Below, piece by piece: positions 47,371 to 59,090 of a stretch of 64,000 nt of DNA (its first letter is position 1; each line of letters starts with the position of its first letter). The stretch covers positions 15,996,001 to 16,060,000 of the forward strand of contig JAMPIQ010000001.1 in the NCBI GenBank assembly GCA_024699855.1. Reading direction: 5' to 3'. The stretch comes from Aphelenchoides besseyi. Lineage: Eukaryota > Nematoda > Chromadorea > Rhabditida > Aphelenchoididae. The translations under genes were made by a program, and so were the position numbers. The notes under the pieces are model-generated. The model saw only the letters and a program-made list of their open reading frames with translations, was not told the origin of the DNA and did no database searches.

Positions 47371-48140
47371 ATGTACGGTGGCAGCGACGCACAAACCTCC
47401 GATTCGCTGTTTTTGGCGTCCTTGTTGTCACAAGCAACCGCCAACGGCACACCCAGTGGCTTTGTTCCGGTTACTGTTCCGCCCGTTCAGCTTTTGAATT
47501 CCGCTATAACCGCCGAAATTCAACGTCTGTCTCACGCCGCAACTTCCGTTCGTTTGACCGAGGAGCCACCAACCGCTCAACTTCCGGCTCTGTCCTTGCC
47601 ATCGATCAGACAACCAGTGGACAAGGTACTCGATAGCTACGGTATCTTTATGATTGTTATTTTCAGCCGTTGGATTTGTCGGTCAAAAAGTATCCCAACT
47701 GCTCCGAAGCCACAACTTCGCGCGCTTCGGTCATCAAAACTTATCGTAAGTTACTTGAATTTGTCAACTCCACAAGCGAAACTACTCGCACTAGTCGTTT
47801 GAGAGTTGAATGAGGGTTGTTGAAGTAGTGATTTAGAACCACGAAGCAGTCCGGTGGGAGTAAAACGATCGACCTCATCGCTTTGTTATCGTGCTACTCC
47901 AGATCCCGACGTTTCCGATCATTTTCGTCGATCGTTGTCCGGCAAATGGCCACGACGACCAGCCAGCTACTCTCACTACTCCGAGACGCCCAAATCATGT
48001 GTTGTTATCAACGAAGGACAGGGTAACTTGGTCGAAGCACTTTCATTCACTTGTTCATTTTAGTGGAAGATCACTTTCGAAGGACGTTCGAACGTTTACA
48101 AAAGAAAGAAGAGGAGAAAGCGAACTCCACTCGTCTTTAG
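47371..48140 (+). CDS. Vestigial-like protein with two TDU motifs and a CtBP motif (VGLL4/Tgi-like)
   Basis: Four exons: 47371-47625, 47667-47745, 47837-48022 and 48064-48140. The product is about 198 residues. The N-terminal half is Ala/Thr/Ser/Pro-rich. The second exon begins exactly with PLDLS, the consensus for binding the CtBP co-repressor. The third and fourth exons each carry a TDU-like motif, VSDHFRRSLSGKW and VEDHFRRTFERLQ, the TEAD-binding element of vestigial-like proteins. Two TDU motifs in tandem is the arrangement of VGLL4/Tgi, which compete with YAP for TEAD. The role as a TEAD cofactor is inference from these motifs; the rest of the protein is not conserved enough for me to judge. 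Confidence 0.8.
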
Positions 48141-48304
48141 CTTGTTTACGGTGCCAATTGTAATAAATCAGTTTAATCAACAAAATAGAAATTTTGCACA
48201 ACAAAATGAAAAACCGGAATACCAAAATTTGACTTCGCCGTTTTGTTTTACCGTTCAGTTATAAGAGAAGGTACCCGTGGAAAGAGAGAGAGAGAGATGA
48301 CTAG

Positions 48305-51300
48305 TTACTCTTCAGTTAAACTCTAAACAAAAAATCGATAATATAACGTCGATCGATCACTTACTTGACATGAAGAAGAGGTCGATGAAGAGGCCCAATT
48401 GGAATCGCTGGGATGAAAGTCGCCACGTTCGATTTGCTCTATTAGCTCCCGACTTGACTGCGACAGTTGACTTGCTTTTTTGGCAGCCTCCTGGAAGGTC
48501 ATGAGATTGAGTTGAGTAGCTGTAAACTTACGCTAATCGTTCGAGGAATCAGTTCGTACTGACTGTCGATCACAGCGACTTCATTGCCGCGTTCGCATTG
48601 AGCGTAGCGTGGGATAGTGATTGTTGAGGATCGGGGATAAGATTCTGTGGACGAGGTATCATCGTTGTGTGTGGAACTCGTTTCCGACTCTTCAGCTTCC
48701 TCTTCCAGTCGTTCACTCGTCTTCAACAACGCGCGTTTGCGACAACCGTAACGTTGACAAATCTGCGGGTCGGATTGCAGTAACGGACAACTAAATCAAG
48801 TGATCAGATCTCTTAATCAACATTCAATTTTAAGGTTACTATTTTCGTCAAACAAAAAACTCTAGCAAGTTATAGAACTTGTCTTTTATTTTAAACTTAA
48901 ATACGTAAATAATTCTTTAAACGCAATCTCGACTTTTAATCCTGGCTATACAGCTAAGTGGACGATCAAAGCAAAGTCTCTAGTTGATTTCCAACCTTCA
49001 AACTTACTGGTAGTGAACAGACGGATGGCGAGATTGAGAAGTGACTCGTTGTCGAAAGAAGTATTTGCAGAGATAAGCATCGTGTTTGCGGGCATCGGCT
49101 AGTGGATTCAAGTCTTCGGGAATGAAATGTGTAGAACCAGCAGTGGAATCGACAGTTGCCAAGTTTCCACTCATTCCTTCGGGCTCGGAATCTGAACCGG
49201 TGGATGGAAGTGTTTGAGTGGAAGCTGAAGAAACGTCCGAAGTCGATTCGTACTTCTGACGATTGTGCTGGAGCTATAAAATAATGCGAATTGGACAGTT
49301 CACTTCGTATAGTTACCTTCTCATTTCTTGTCTGATCTTTTTTGAGCTGTTTCTCTCGCGTTACTTTCACAAACTGTTGGGCCAATTGAACTTCGAAGGG
49401 TTGAGATTCGTCCACGCATCTCGTCACTATAATCACTTTGAATTCGACGTCCATTTCCTTGTTTTTGTACGCACGATCGACTTCAAGACTGCAAGAATTC
49501 AATGAGAAATGAGCGTAAATTTAGTTCTTACGTTCCGTAGACTTGAACGTGTTCACGCGGCTCACGCATCAAACAAAACGGACCTCCAACTTTAGGACGC
49601 TCCTTAACATCGCAATGGGGCATTAGAGCACCGTCTTTAGCAACCGAGAGACGTCGTGAATTGTAGGAATCGGAAATCAGATTTCGTCTACACGCATCTT
49701 TCAACATTTCTTCGATATCTACACGTGGAGCATGTTTCTCGAAAGGATGCAACGATTGAAGGCTTTCGAATGGACAATGTTGTTCAAGTCCGGGCGGCTG
49801 AAGAACTTCAAAATCGTCCAGTGCTCCAGCATCAGCTGATTGAATCGAATCAACGCTCTGACGTGGAACATTGCGAAAGATTGGTAGTGAAGCGGAAGCC
49901 AAACGAGCAGCCAAACTTTCTGAACTTTCGTTGTTCGATGGAGATCGATTTCGACGTGTCAATTTGATGGGCAAACGATTCTTTTTCTTTGCTACATCGT
50001 CCTGAAGTGCCAACGGTGAAATCGCAGTTACTCCATTGGTTCGAGATGCGCAAGCTGATGGTGAGGCGGGAAGTGAAGCAGCATTGGATCCATTGGTCGT
50101 CTCCGTTGCTTCTTCTTTTCGTTTTCGTCTTACGATTCCCGCTGCAAAAACATGAAAACTGGAGAAAAGAATAAAACTTACAAGCTCCGTCTTTATAGAG
50201 ATACTTTTCGTCGCCGTGAACGTACAATCCGCCCGCAAAGCCCGGACACGTGAACATCGTGTTAAACCAAACGTGTCCAATTTTCTTTCTGTCTTGGCCC
50301 AAATTCACAACTTTAATTTGCGATTTGTGATACAAGTCCACACGCACATCTCCTTCCAAGAAAACTCGTTTATCACGTGGTACCGTCCAACCGTAGCATC
50401 TCCTGAAATTGTCAATCAGACAGTTCGATTCGAGAATCCTACCGGGAAATACAACTTCCGGAACCCATTGGATCGTTGGGATTGAAATGATCGTCGCCGG
50501 CCATCACCGGAAACTTTTTGTGCGACAATTCCTCCTCCTCGAACATCTCTTTCGTGATCCAAAGGTCATCGCCACTAAAAACATCGACGTCGCCGTTGGC
50601 CACACGAATCTTCAAGGCGCCTTTAGAGAAATTGGTTGAAATTTTAGGCGGTCTTTCGACATAAATTCCGACTAGTTCGGTCTTCAATGGGATGTAATTC
50701 AACTGCTTTTCGCGCAGATGTTGGAAGTAGTAGACGTATCGTCGTTGCGACGGAATCGTTACTCCCTTATTATTATGCGTGCGAACAATCGAGTAGTAAT
50801 CCATGTTCTGACGTGGAGTTGAGAAGAAGTTAATGTAACATAAATAAGCGCAGATCATAACACCCGTTCGACCTTTTCCGGCTTTGCAGTGCACAGCAAC
50901 AACGTTCTTCGGATCCTCCTCGAGATATTCGTGGACTTCGCGACAGAACGGCGCCATCAGCTCCAGTCGAGGCGGATGATGATCGGACATTTCGAAGGAA
51001 ACTACACGGTTGTGAAATTTGGAGGGATTATACACGTACTGACCGCGTCTAAAGATAATGAAAATCAAGAAAAAAATGTCAGCGAACTTACAGGTTGAAT
51101 ACTTTGTAGTGACCGGGATGATAGTGTTCGAGAAATTTGACGATATGCGACATCGAATTGCGGTATAACCTTTCGGTCGTATCGGCCGGATAGCCCATCG
51201 CGATTATACGATCCGTAATATCTGAAACGAGCGAATTGTTTCGAACAAAAGAGAAAGAAATTTCTCGAAAGTTTATGACAAAAAAACTGAACTTACATGT

Positions 51301-51423
51301 GAGATCAAGATTAAACCCGTCATGTTGATACCGTCGACGGTTCTGCGAGACGATGGTCCTCAGCGGCGTGCAGATGATCTTTGAACAGGACTCGTCGAAG
51401 TCGGAAGTGCCGTTGAAAACCAT
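48305..51423 (-). CDS. daf-18: PTEN / DAF-18 phosphoinositide 3-phosphatase with long C-terminal region
   Basis: Removes the 3-phosphate from PIP3 and opposes insulin/PI3K signalling. The N-terminal PIP2-binding motif is present (QNRRRYQHDGFNLDL). The phosphatase domain includes the Asp-bearing loop (MSDHHPPRLELMAPFC), the complete P-loop with catalytic Cys (AVHCKAGKGRTGVMICAYLC) and the TI loop (GVTIPSQRRYVYYF). The C2 domain begins DVDVFSGDDLW and LEGDVRVDLYHKSQI with IGHVWFNTMF. It appears interrupted by about 200 low-complexity residues before resuming at DRAYKNKEMDVEFKVIIVTR. A long Ser/Gln-rich tail follows (introns near 49020-48800, 48530-48495 and 48370-48330) to TAA at 48305-48307. 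The ATG is at 51423. Catalytic residues are all intact. Very secure, apart from the last exons. Confidence 0.96.
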
Positions 51424-53037
51424 TCTCGGGTCATTGACTCGTCTCCTTCACTAATCAGTCATAACCCAATTGTACTGCAAAAAGAACCTCATCAGTCCCG
51501 GGTTTTTCGATTGCGACCCACGGATTTAGAAACGGCCGACGCACGTCCTCCTCACCGACTTTCCTCTCCGCGTTTTTGTGCGCTAACTGGGAAAAAGGAG
51601 ACCGAAGGTCGACTTTATCAGGATGAACGAAATCACGTGCGAAAAAAAGAACGCAATGACGTTTGAGAGGAACGTCGAGGACAAAAGGAAAAGAAATCTT
51701 TTCGAATCGAAACGCTTTTCGTCGCAAAAAACGTTCTGACTGCAAAATTGCACGCCGCGACGCTTCGAATTTTGCAATCTTTTCGTAAAATTAATTAACC
51801 AAAGTGTGTGAAGGGTTGAGCGGATTAGTAAGTGCGGAGATTAGTCAAAAAAATTTTCGAAACACCCGAAATCTCCATCCACACCGTCGATTCTCAACGC
51901 ACCAACGGGAGAAAAAACGCGGCCGACACGTGAAATTCAAACGCAAAAATTTTCGTGCGCGCCGACGTCCATTTCGTTTTTTATTCAAATTAACGAAAAA
52001 AAGCAACATTTCGGTTTGCACGTAAAAATTTCTGCAGCGTAAAGTCGTGTCGAGGGAAAAGAGCAAACGACGCGAAAAGAGAGCGACGAGAGGCCTCCCC
52101 CAAAAAAGACGAGAATTAAATCTCATTGACTATATGGACCAAAAAGTTGGAAACAAAATTTGACGGCTTTCGAGATCAAAGACCGTTTTTTACGGCCCCT
52201 TCTGCCGCCGAAGGGCAGCGAGTCAAATAAATTGGTCATGGACGCGAAAACCGAACGGAATCTCGAAAAATTTTCTTAACAGTTGGGAAGACGAGAGAAA
52301 GAGATTAGCCACAAAAAAAGAGAAGTTTTTTCGCGAAAAAAGAGAAGACGCACAACGCGCTTTCGCGATCTAATTTTGGAAAGCCGGGAAGACGCACAAA
52401 AAATTGGAATCCGAATTGAACTTTCAGATCTCGATCGGCCTCGCCGCTTGCACGCCCGACAGGCGCAAACGAATCACGAGCCACGAGCAATCAATTTGCC
52501 CACCGCGACTTTTTCGCACACGCAAAATTGCCGTTTTTGGCCGCGAGTGGAAAGCGAAAACTCGTGATCCGAAAAAAAGGCGACGGATTAAAGTTAACGG
52601 AATCCCAGTGGCCATGAAGAGATTAATCGCCGCGGAAGAATTAGCATTTTTAGTCGGAAAGACGAAAAAAGAACGCGATCGGAACGTCGAAACGAATCAC
52701 GTGCGTGAGTTTCTTTTGCTTGTTGGTCGTTGATGTGCGTGGAATTGGCAAGCGACGCCGTCAACACGAATTAAAATCAAAAAAAATTTCCAATTACAAA
52801 AATCGCCAATTTTGATCACAAAAAACGCGAATTTCGGGCCGTTGCTACGCGGACCGACGACAAGGTGCAGCAGAAGAGAAAACTCTTCGCCATTTTGGTC
52901 TTTTTTGAGTCACGCTGACACCCGCGGACGGCCATCAAATCGCACTAATCCACGTCCATGCACTGGAAAAGGTGAGAAAACTCGAACGTTGACATCGTTT
53001 TTGCGGCGACAAATCGTCCACCAACTCGTCGAACGCG
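51424..53037. other. Shared upstream region of divergent PTEN (-) and CDC50 (+) genes
   Basis: About 1.6 kb with dense A runs, purine tracts (for example near 52300-52350) and CG words. Many frames are open by composition but none has a recognisable motif. It presumably contains the promoters and 5' untranslated exons of both genes. Confidence 0.6.
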
Positions 53038-54562
53038 ATGCCCGACGATCTGCCGCGTATTCCGAAAAAGCGAGGGCCCAGAAACAAGCCTCGAGGTTCG
53101 TTGTGACTTTGCATTTCGTTTTCACTTTGTCTCAGATGTCGCTTGGATTCAACAGGAACTGTCGGCCTATCGTCCACTATACACCTTCAAATGTGCAATT
53201 CCGCTGGTTTCGATTTTGTCTTTTTGTTGTCTCGCCATTTCGATTGCCTTCTACAAGTCATCACTCAAAGGTCAATTTTACTTCTTAATGATAATTGCGG
53301 TCAACTGAGCTTTTAATCTCAGTTCTTGAAAGCAACTGATTGCGATGTCTACATGGACTTTTGGAAGCAAGAACTCAATGTTTGAATGTTTTTAGGCTTT
53401 GAATTAGAAGTCGATTACACCGATTGCGAGAAACAAATTTGCGAATACGAGTTGAAATTACCGGAAATACAAGTGAGTATAAAGATCTTTCAATCTGATC
53501 AGCTCTTCTAGGGCCAAGTTCTCTTCTTCTATGGTATGCGCGGTTTTCATCAGAACATGCGCAAATATCAGCAATCTCGTAATGATCGTCAGTTGGCCGG
53601 TCACTTGAAGGAAACTGACGAGTGTTATCCCTTCCAGTGTCTCGATGCGGACGGCAAACCATCGACTTGCAAAGGCAATCACAAGCTGCCAATCGTTCCA
53701 TGTGGTGCTGTTGCCAATTCTATGTTCAATGGTCAGTTTAATTCAATAGATTTCCTAAGGTTCTTAACAAAATAAGTTAAGATGTTATTATTGAATGCTT
53801 AACTCTCAGGCTATATGCCTAAGTAATAGCTCGTTAAATCTTTTTGAGTTATTCATTTAGATACGTTCAAATTGTTCTATCACAACGGTCCGCCCGAGTT
53901 GCCGATCCGCGAAGTTCCGTTGACGACCGCCGGTCTTTTACATCCGAGTTTCCGTTCGCAAAAGTATCGAAATCCTAAGAAGTGTACGGACGAGAATTCC
54001 TTCTGTGGCTCTAACTGTACGGCCAAATGTCCGGGTTTTGAGTCAACAGCCAAACCGCCGTGGTGGCCGAAGCCGATTGCTGAAGTTGGCGATGTGGATA
54101 CTGGTGAGTTGAGAGGGATCTTTAGAGTTCACTTTGTGTATTCAGGTTGGGCGCTTGAGAACTTTGATTTTATTCAATGGATGGAAACTTCAGCGTTGCC
54201 TAATTTTCGCAAGATTTGGAGACGTCTAAATCAACAGTCCGGTAGTCCGTTTGCTTACGGTTTGCCGGCAAGTAACTACACACTGCGAATTGTTTATAGT
54301 AAGTCTACGTGGCTGTCGAAGCTCAATCGTCTTTGTAGATTATCCAGTAAGAAGCTATTCGGCTCGCAAGTTGTTTGTGATTCAATCCGACGGTCCGTTG
54401 GGGCCGAAAGCTGAGTTTCAAATCTTCGCATTTTTCTGCATCGGCTTCTTTCTTCTTGTTTTCTCGGCTTTCATGGTGATCATCGAGTTTGCACCCGGTA
54501 TCACTCAACGACTACGTAGATGGCTGTCATACTTCCAGTCGCCCGAAATCAGTGGACTTTGA
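53038..54562 (+). CDS. CDC50/TMEM30 family subunit of P4-ATPase lipid flippases
   Basis: CDC50 proteins chaperone P4-ATPases that flip phosphatidylserine and phosphatidylethanolamine. The ATG at 53038 starts a basic cytoplasmic end (RIPKKRGPRNKPR), then DVAWIQQELSAYRPLYTFKC and TM1 (IPLVSILSFCCLAISIAFY). The ectodomain has the family landmarks FFYGMRGFHQNMRKYQQSRN, ECYPFQC, PIVPCGAVANSMFND, paired cysteines (CTDENSFCGSNCTAKC), DFIQWMETSALPNFRKIWRR and NYTLRIVYNYPV. TM2 is FAFFCIGFFLLVFSAFMVII. The stop is TGA at 54560 and AATAAA at 54605. Introns fall near 53097, 53272, 53472, 53731, 54102 and 54300. Identification is very secure. Confidence 0.97.
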
Positions 54563-54643
54563 AGGTGACTCGTGTACAAGACTCTTTGTAAAGTTTATTC
54601 AACAAATAAAACCGGTAGAATATAAAGAAAGAAGCCCGCAGCG

Positions 54644-55400
54644 TTAGACAACTAGCAACCAACTGGAAAACTGGAGAATCAACGACAAAAAGCCAAAGAA
54701 CACGGAAAGATCGTAGAGTGGAATTGGAATCGATGGTTTGGAATGATCGACGACCTTCCAACGTTCACAACAACAAGAATCGCGTTTTCGTTTGTTAAAC
54801 TTCTGAATTCCGGATCTTAAACGCACAGATGCGTAGCGACAAACGAAACACGTTGATTTTTGATCAACGTACAGTCGCGCCGATTTGATCAAACGGTCGA
54901 TTGAACGTCTAAAAGAATGATTGACCATTTGATTTTTGAACTCACTTGTGGCGATCAATTTCAAAGATTTGTGATCGTTTCGAAGAGACGGAAGAAGTGA
55001 AGAATGACGCGGTCATTTTCTTCGGTATTCTAACACTCGAGAGCGGTGAGATCACGGCACGAGAAGAAATTGACCGTAGGGTTGTGGAGGTTGACATTTG
55101 CGGTGTTCGTCCATCGCAAAGCCGCTCAATCGATCCGTTAAGCGCGTACATTGAAGTAGAAATTCGCGAGTTTGAGATTGCGGAGTGCATGGAATCCGAA
55201 TTCACGGATCGGCTCATCATCAGTGGACCAGGAATGCGAGTTGAACGAAAAGGTCGGGGCGAATAGAAAGAAGACCACGCAGATCGTTCCGTAGATCCAA
55301 TGGAAAACCGACCCGATGATGATTCTCTGCTTCCGGCTTGAAAATGACTAGAACTAAAGATGCCAGAAGAGCCGTCGGATTCCGTAGCTTCCGAGAACAT
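54644..55400 (-). CDS. Ser-rich protein with C-terminal hydrophobic segment, unknown
   Basis: Exon 55400-54948 (starting MFSEATESDGSSG) and exon 54910-54644 join in phase across a GTGAGT...TTTTAG intron. The product is about 240 residues: a long Ser/Arg/Thr-rich region, a short Cys-rich basic patch (RKRDSCCCERWK), then a hydrophobic end (YDLSVFFGFLSLILQFSSWL) that could anchor it in a membrane, with the Cys cluster suited to lipidation. The start lies only 48 bp after the kinesin stop on the same strand and I see no acceptor between. The other frames of this region, including one on the plus strand at 54946-55266, are also open, so the call is uncertain. Confidence 0.4.
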
Positions 55401-55448
55401 TGAGTTATTCAGCAGTTCGTTTGGTTGTCGTTGATTGAGCTCATTGAT

Positions 55449-58425
55449 CAAAGTTTTCTGTCGTTGACAAATCCACGAGCTTTCGGAAAGATCAACGCCG
55501 AAGAGCGAGTTCGGTGAGGGACTTGCGGCGGTTTTGTTGTTGTTGAGGTCGGTGGACGCTGTGAACTGTCGTCTGATGCCTCGACGGACATAACCGCTAT
55601 TGTGGCCCCGTAATCGCCATTTAGCTTCTCGGATTTGCCAATTTGTGTGACGCTGCGGGCGCGTACGTTTTTTGAAGTCGATGAGGAAGAGATGGATCGT
55701 CTGACAAACCTTTGGGTTACCTTCTACAAATTGGAACTTACCGTGAAGGTGGTCGAGCTTTTGGAACAGGTATCTTCGAAATGTCAATAACCAAATTCGA
55801 GCTTTCGGTGCGTGACAACGGATTCTAAAATGAAAATTCAGAGAAATTGAAGACGAGTACTCACTTTCATTTCCGCTCGACATGCTTGTTCGTAATCATC
55901 TCTCACAGGAAGTGGACAAGAGATAAGTGAGTTAAAGTTCAAAAGATTTTCTGTTCCAAATCGCATTTGTTCATCGGTCACATGTACAGGAATCGGACGA
56001 TTGAAAACGTCCGTAAGAGTTGTACCCGGTGGATGAAGTTCGATTGTCGGTGCTTGTCGTAGAAATCTCTGACGAAGTTGGCTCATGATTTGACGTTCGT
56101 GATCGGTGGTCAATCGACGAGCAAACTAAAGAACGTTTAGATAACTGGAAATACAAACTTACTGGTCGTTTCGAAAAGTTGACCTTGACTTCCGATCCAA
56201 CTTCCACCCACTTGTCTTCTTCATCATCAAATTTGTAACGTTCTTTAAGTTGTTGAATAGTGTTGAAAGGAATAAAATTCTCGACAATCAACCATTTCAA
56301 CTTCAGCTCTTTGTTCATGTTACTAATCGACGACTCCAATTGTTGTCGATCGTCGTTGTTTTGCTCGATGGTCTCGTGGATTTGTTGTTGCAATTGGAGT
56401 TGTTTGGCGGTCAGTTTCTTCAAACGTTTCGTTTTGATTTCCACTTCCTGTTGCAAATTATTGAACGTTTCTTGGACCTCGTTCGTAGTTTCGTCCTGTT
56501 CCTCCAACTGCTGCAGAATTTCGCGTTCTTTCCGCTAAAACTCCATTGAGTTTGACTTGGCTGTCGGAACCTACTTTCTGCTCAGCCAACTCGATCTTTC
56601 GTTGCTTTAGAAGCGCTTGTTGTTGTCGAGTTTGATCCAAAAGATTCTCGCCGCCAGTCAGCAGTTTCGATTCCATTTCGCGAATCTTCGATTCGATTTG
56701 TCCCGAAGCCTCACGTTCACGTGCCAATTGAGCTGCTCGTTCTTCCAACGCAGCCAACATGCGATCTTTCTCCTGCAATATCGGTGGTAAATTTCAACTT
56801 TTAACTACCACTCACTTCACTTAACATCTCGTTGTTTTTAAGAAGCTCCTCACGTTCAGCGTCCAGTTTCTGTTTGTATACTTCGGGATCATCTAGAGTC
56901 AAAATCATCTAAGTGCTAGCTAACACCCGAGTACCTTGTCGACGACGTTTACGACTTGAAGTCATTCGTTTTTCGAGTTTCTGTTTTAACTCGGCAATCG
57001 TCTCTTGGAATTGTCGTAACATCGCATCTTTGGGATCCTCGTTGATTCGCGGTTTGTTCTTAATGTTCTTCGCTCTGTTTGCATATCTCAACGTTCCCAA
57101 CGTCTCGTCGATGTTGTACGAAGCGGGGCCGACATTGGCGACCATAACAGTCTTCGAATTGCCGCCCAATGAATCTAAAGTATAGAGTTGATATGAAGTC
57201 TTTACAATTCAAACGAATATCTAAAAACCAATCAGTTACCTTGTAACAGACGAGTCAATTTCGAGTCTCTGTACGGTATGTAAGAGCCTTTGCCTCCATC
57301 CACAAGTGCAGAGATCACGTTGCCGAGGGCCGAAAGTGACAAATTGATTTTGGTCGCTTCTTTCAATCGTTCGCCCGTAGCTCCAGTTTTTGTTTGTCTT
57401 TCACTTCCAGCTAAATCCAAGTCATCAGTTACATATTCAGTTCATTTAAAGAAGCTCCGGAACATCAGATTGTAAATGAATATAAACTCGGACGTTGGTT
57501 GGGAACTTACCTAAATCGACCAAATTCAATCGTCCAACTCGTATGTGATTCTCGCCGTCGAGTCCCGGCTCGGAACACTCGATTGTGATAATGAAAATGG
57601 CATGTGATCGACTGGAGTGCTCGTTCATGTTCGTTTGACTGAAACTAAGTGGTCAGTAGTCCTGTGAAACAAACCAACCCAACGGAACGATTCGAGTTGC
57701 CAACTGTTTGAACATGACGAATCTCTTGAATTGATTTGGTAATAAACGATTCGATTCCATCGACGTAAACCCCACGATCCGGTCGTTCTTTCAACTCCAA
57801 ACGTTTCTTTTGATCTCGACTCAACAAATCGCGGATTTGATCCTGATAGATCTCCAAATACGACGCACGAACCAAGTACTGTTGTTGGGAGTTGGCCGAT
57901 GCGATGTGTTGAAAAATATGGTCAATGGCGTTGGGGATTACACCTCGTTGTTCGGGGTCGTCCGATTGTCCTTCCATTGTGTATGTTTTGCCGGTTCCCG
58001 TCTAAATTACCAATCAAATGGGCACTCAATTGATTTCAAACTTGGCCGTAGGCGAAGATTGTGCCATTGAAACCGTTAAGTACCGAATCGATTAGATCGC
58101 GAAACGATTCGTAGTACAAGTCGATTTGTTTCGAACTGCAAATTTGATCTCCAACCTTCTTTGGAACTTGAACTTACTTTTGATCGTAAACGGCATCGAA
58201 TGTGAAGCTTTTCGGTGGTTGATCATTTTCGTTTGGATTTCGAACTTCGATGACTCCACGAGTTGAATCAACGAAAACAACGCTAAAAAGGAAGTTGATC
58301 TACGGAAATCAAGTGGATACTCACTTCTGATAACCACTGGCGATTTCGGCTTCTGACATTGGACGACATCGTACAATCACGCGAATCGACTCGCTGCCGT
58401 TTACCGACGTTGACAGATTACTCAT
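55449..58425 (-). CDS. klp-11: Kinesin-II motor subunit, KIF3B type
   Basis: Heterotrimeric kinesin-II drives anterograde transport in cilia. The motor domain is complete: [16 protein letters not shown], the P-loop [14 protein letters not shown], switch [10 protein letters not shown] and switch [14 protein letters not shown] (an intron falls between L and A), then [14 protein letters not shown] and [16 protein letters not shown] with [19 protein letters not shown] coiled-coil stalk follows ([30 protein letters not shown]), then [20 protein letters not shown], a KIF3 hallmark, and a Ser/Arg-rich tail ending at TGA 55449-55451. The ATG is at 58425. About a dozen short introns. Stalk features fit KIF3B better than KIF3A. 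Family very secure, paralogue moderately so. Confidence 0.93.
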
Positions 58426-59090
58426 TTTGGTTGGGAAATAGTAAACGACTCGAAGTTATCGACTGAACACGCCGACAACTACTCGGTAGTCATTGGCAAC
58501 CGGTGGACACGAGAAACCCACTCACTTCAATTTCCATCGGTTTCTCCACGACAAACACGTGCATTTACTCATCTAGAAAGACAGCCAACTGGTCAGCAGT
58601 GCGACGATCAAAAATTTTCGGTTTCCAATCGCGAGAGAAAAAAAGACGCGCTTTTCGTTCGGCGGTTAAGTTCCAAACCATCGGGTGGGTTCCAATGGTC
58701 GTGGACGATCGATTGCTCGTCGAATTAAAACCGCGATAAAAAGAGCCGTGAAAAGAGCTTGCTTTTTGTGCGAATTAAAACATTCGCCAAAGATTGATTG
58801 CCTTGGAACTTCTGGATTAGAAGTGAGCAGCCGTCTGGACTGCCCGTTAACTTTCTCTTCGCACTCGTCCATCGAACTTTTTTGCTTGAGCTTTAAGTCT
58901 GCGCCGCGCGCATTTCCTGAGACCACCAGGACGCTCCGCATCTTCAGCACGCAATTCGGGTCGGCTGACTGCTCACTTGGCCGTTTCGCTTCTTCTGACC
59001 AACCGAGAGACTGCAGACATTCTAATTGTTTATTCAACTGGCAAGATAGAAGTTTAGTCGGTTATGCTTATTTACAATTAAATGCACCGG
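58426..59090. other. Intergenic region
   Basis: About 660 bp between the kinesin start and the stop of the next minus-strand gene. Both strands have open frames (for example 58666-59037 minus and 58685-59239 plus) without motifs. Probably the kinesin promoter and the 3' flank of the membrane-protein gene. Confidence 0.55.

Noticed and set aside
54946..55266. Plus-strand 106-codon acidic open frame
   Set aside because: It lies antisense to a minus-strand frame that has phase-matched exons on both sides; taken as a shadow.
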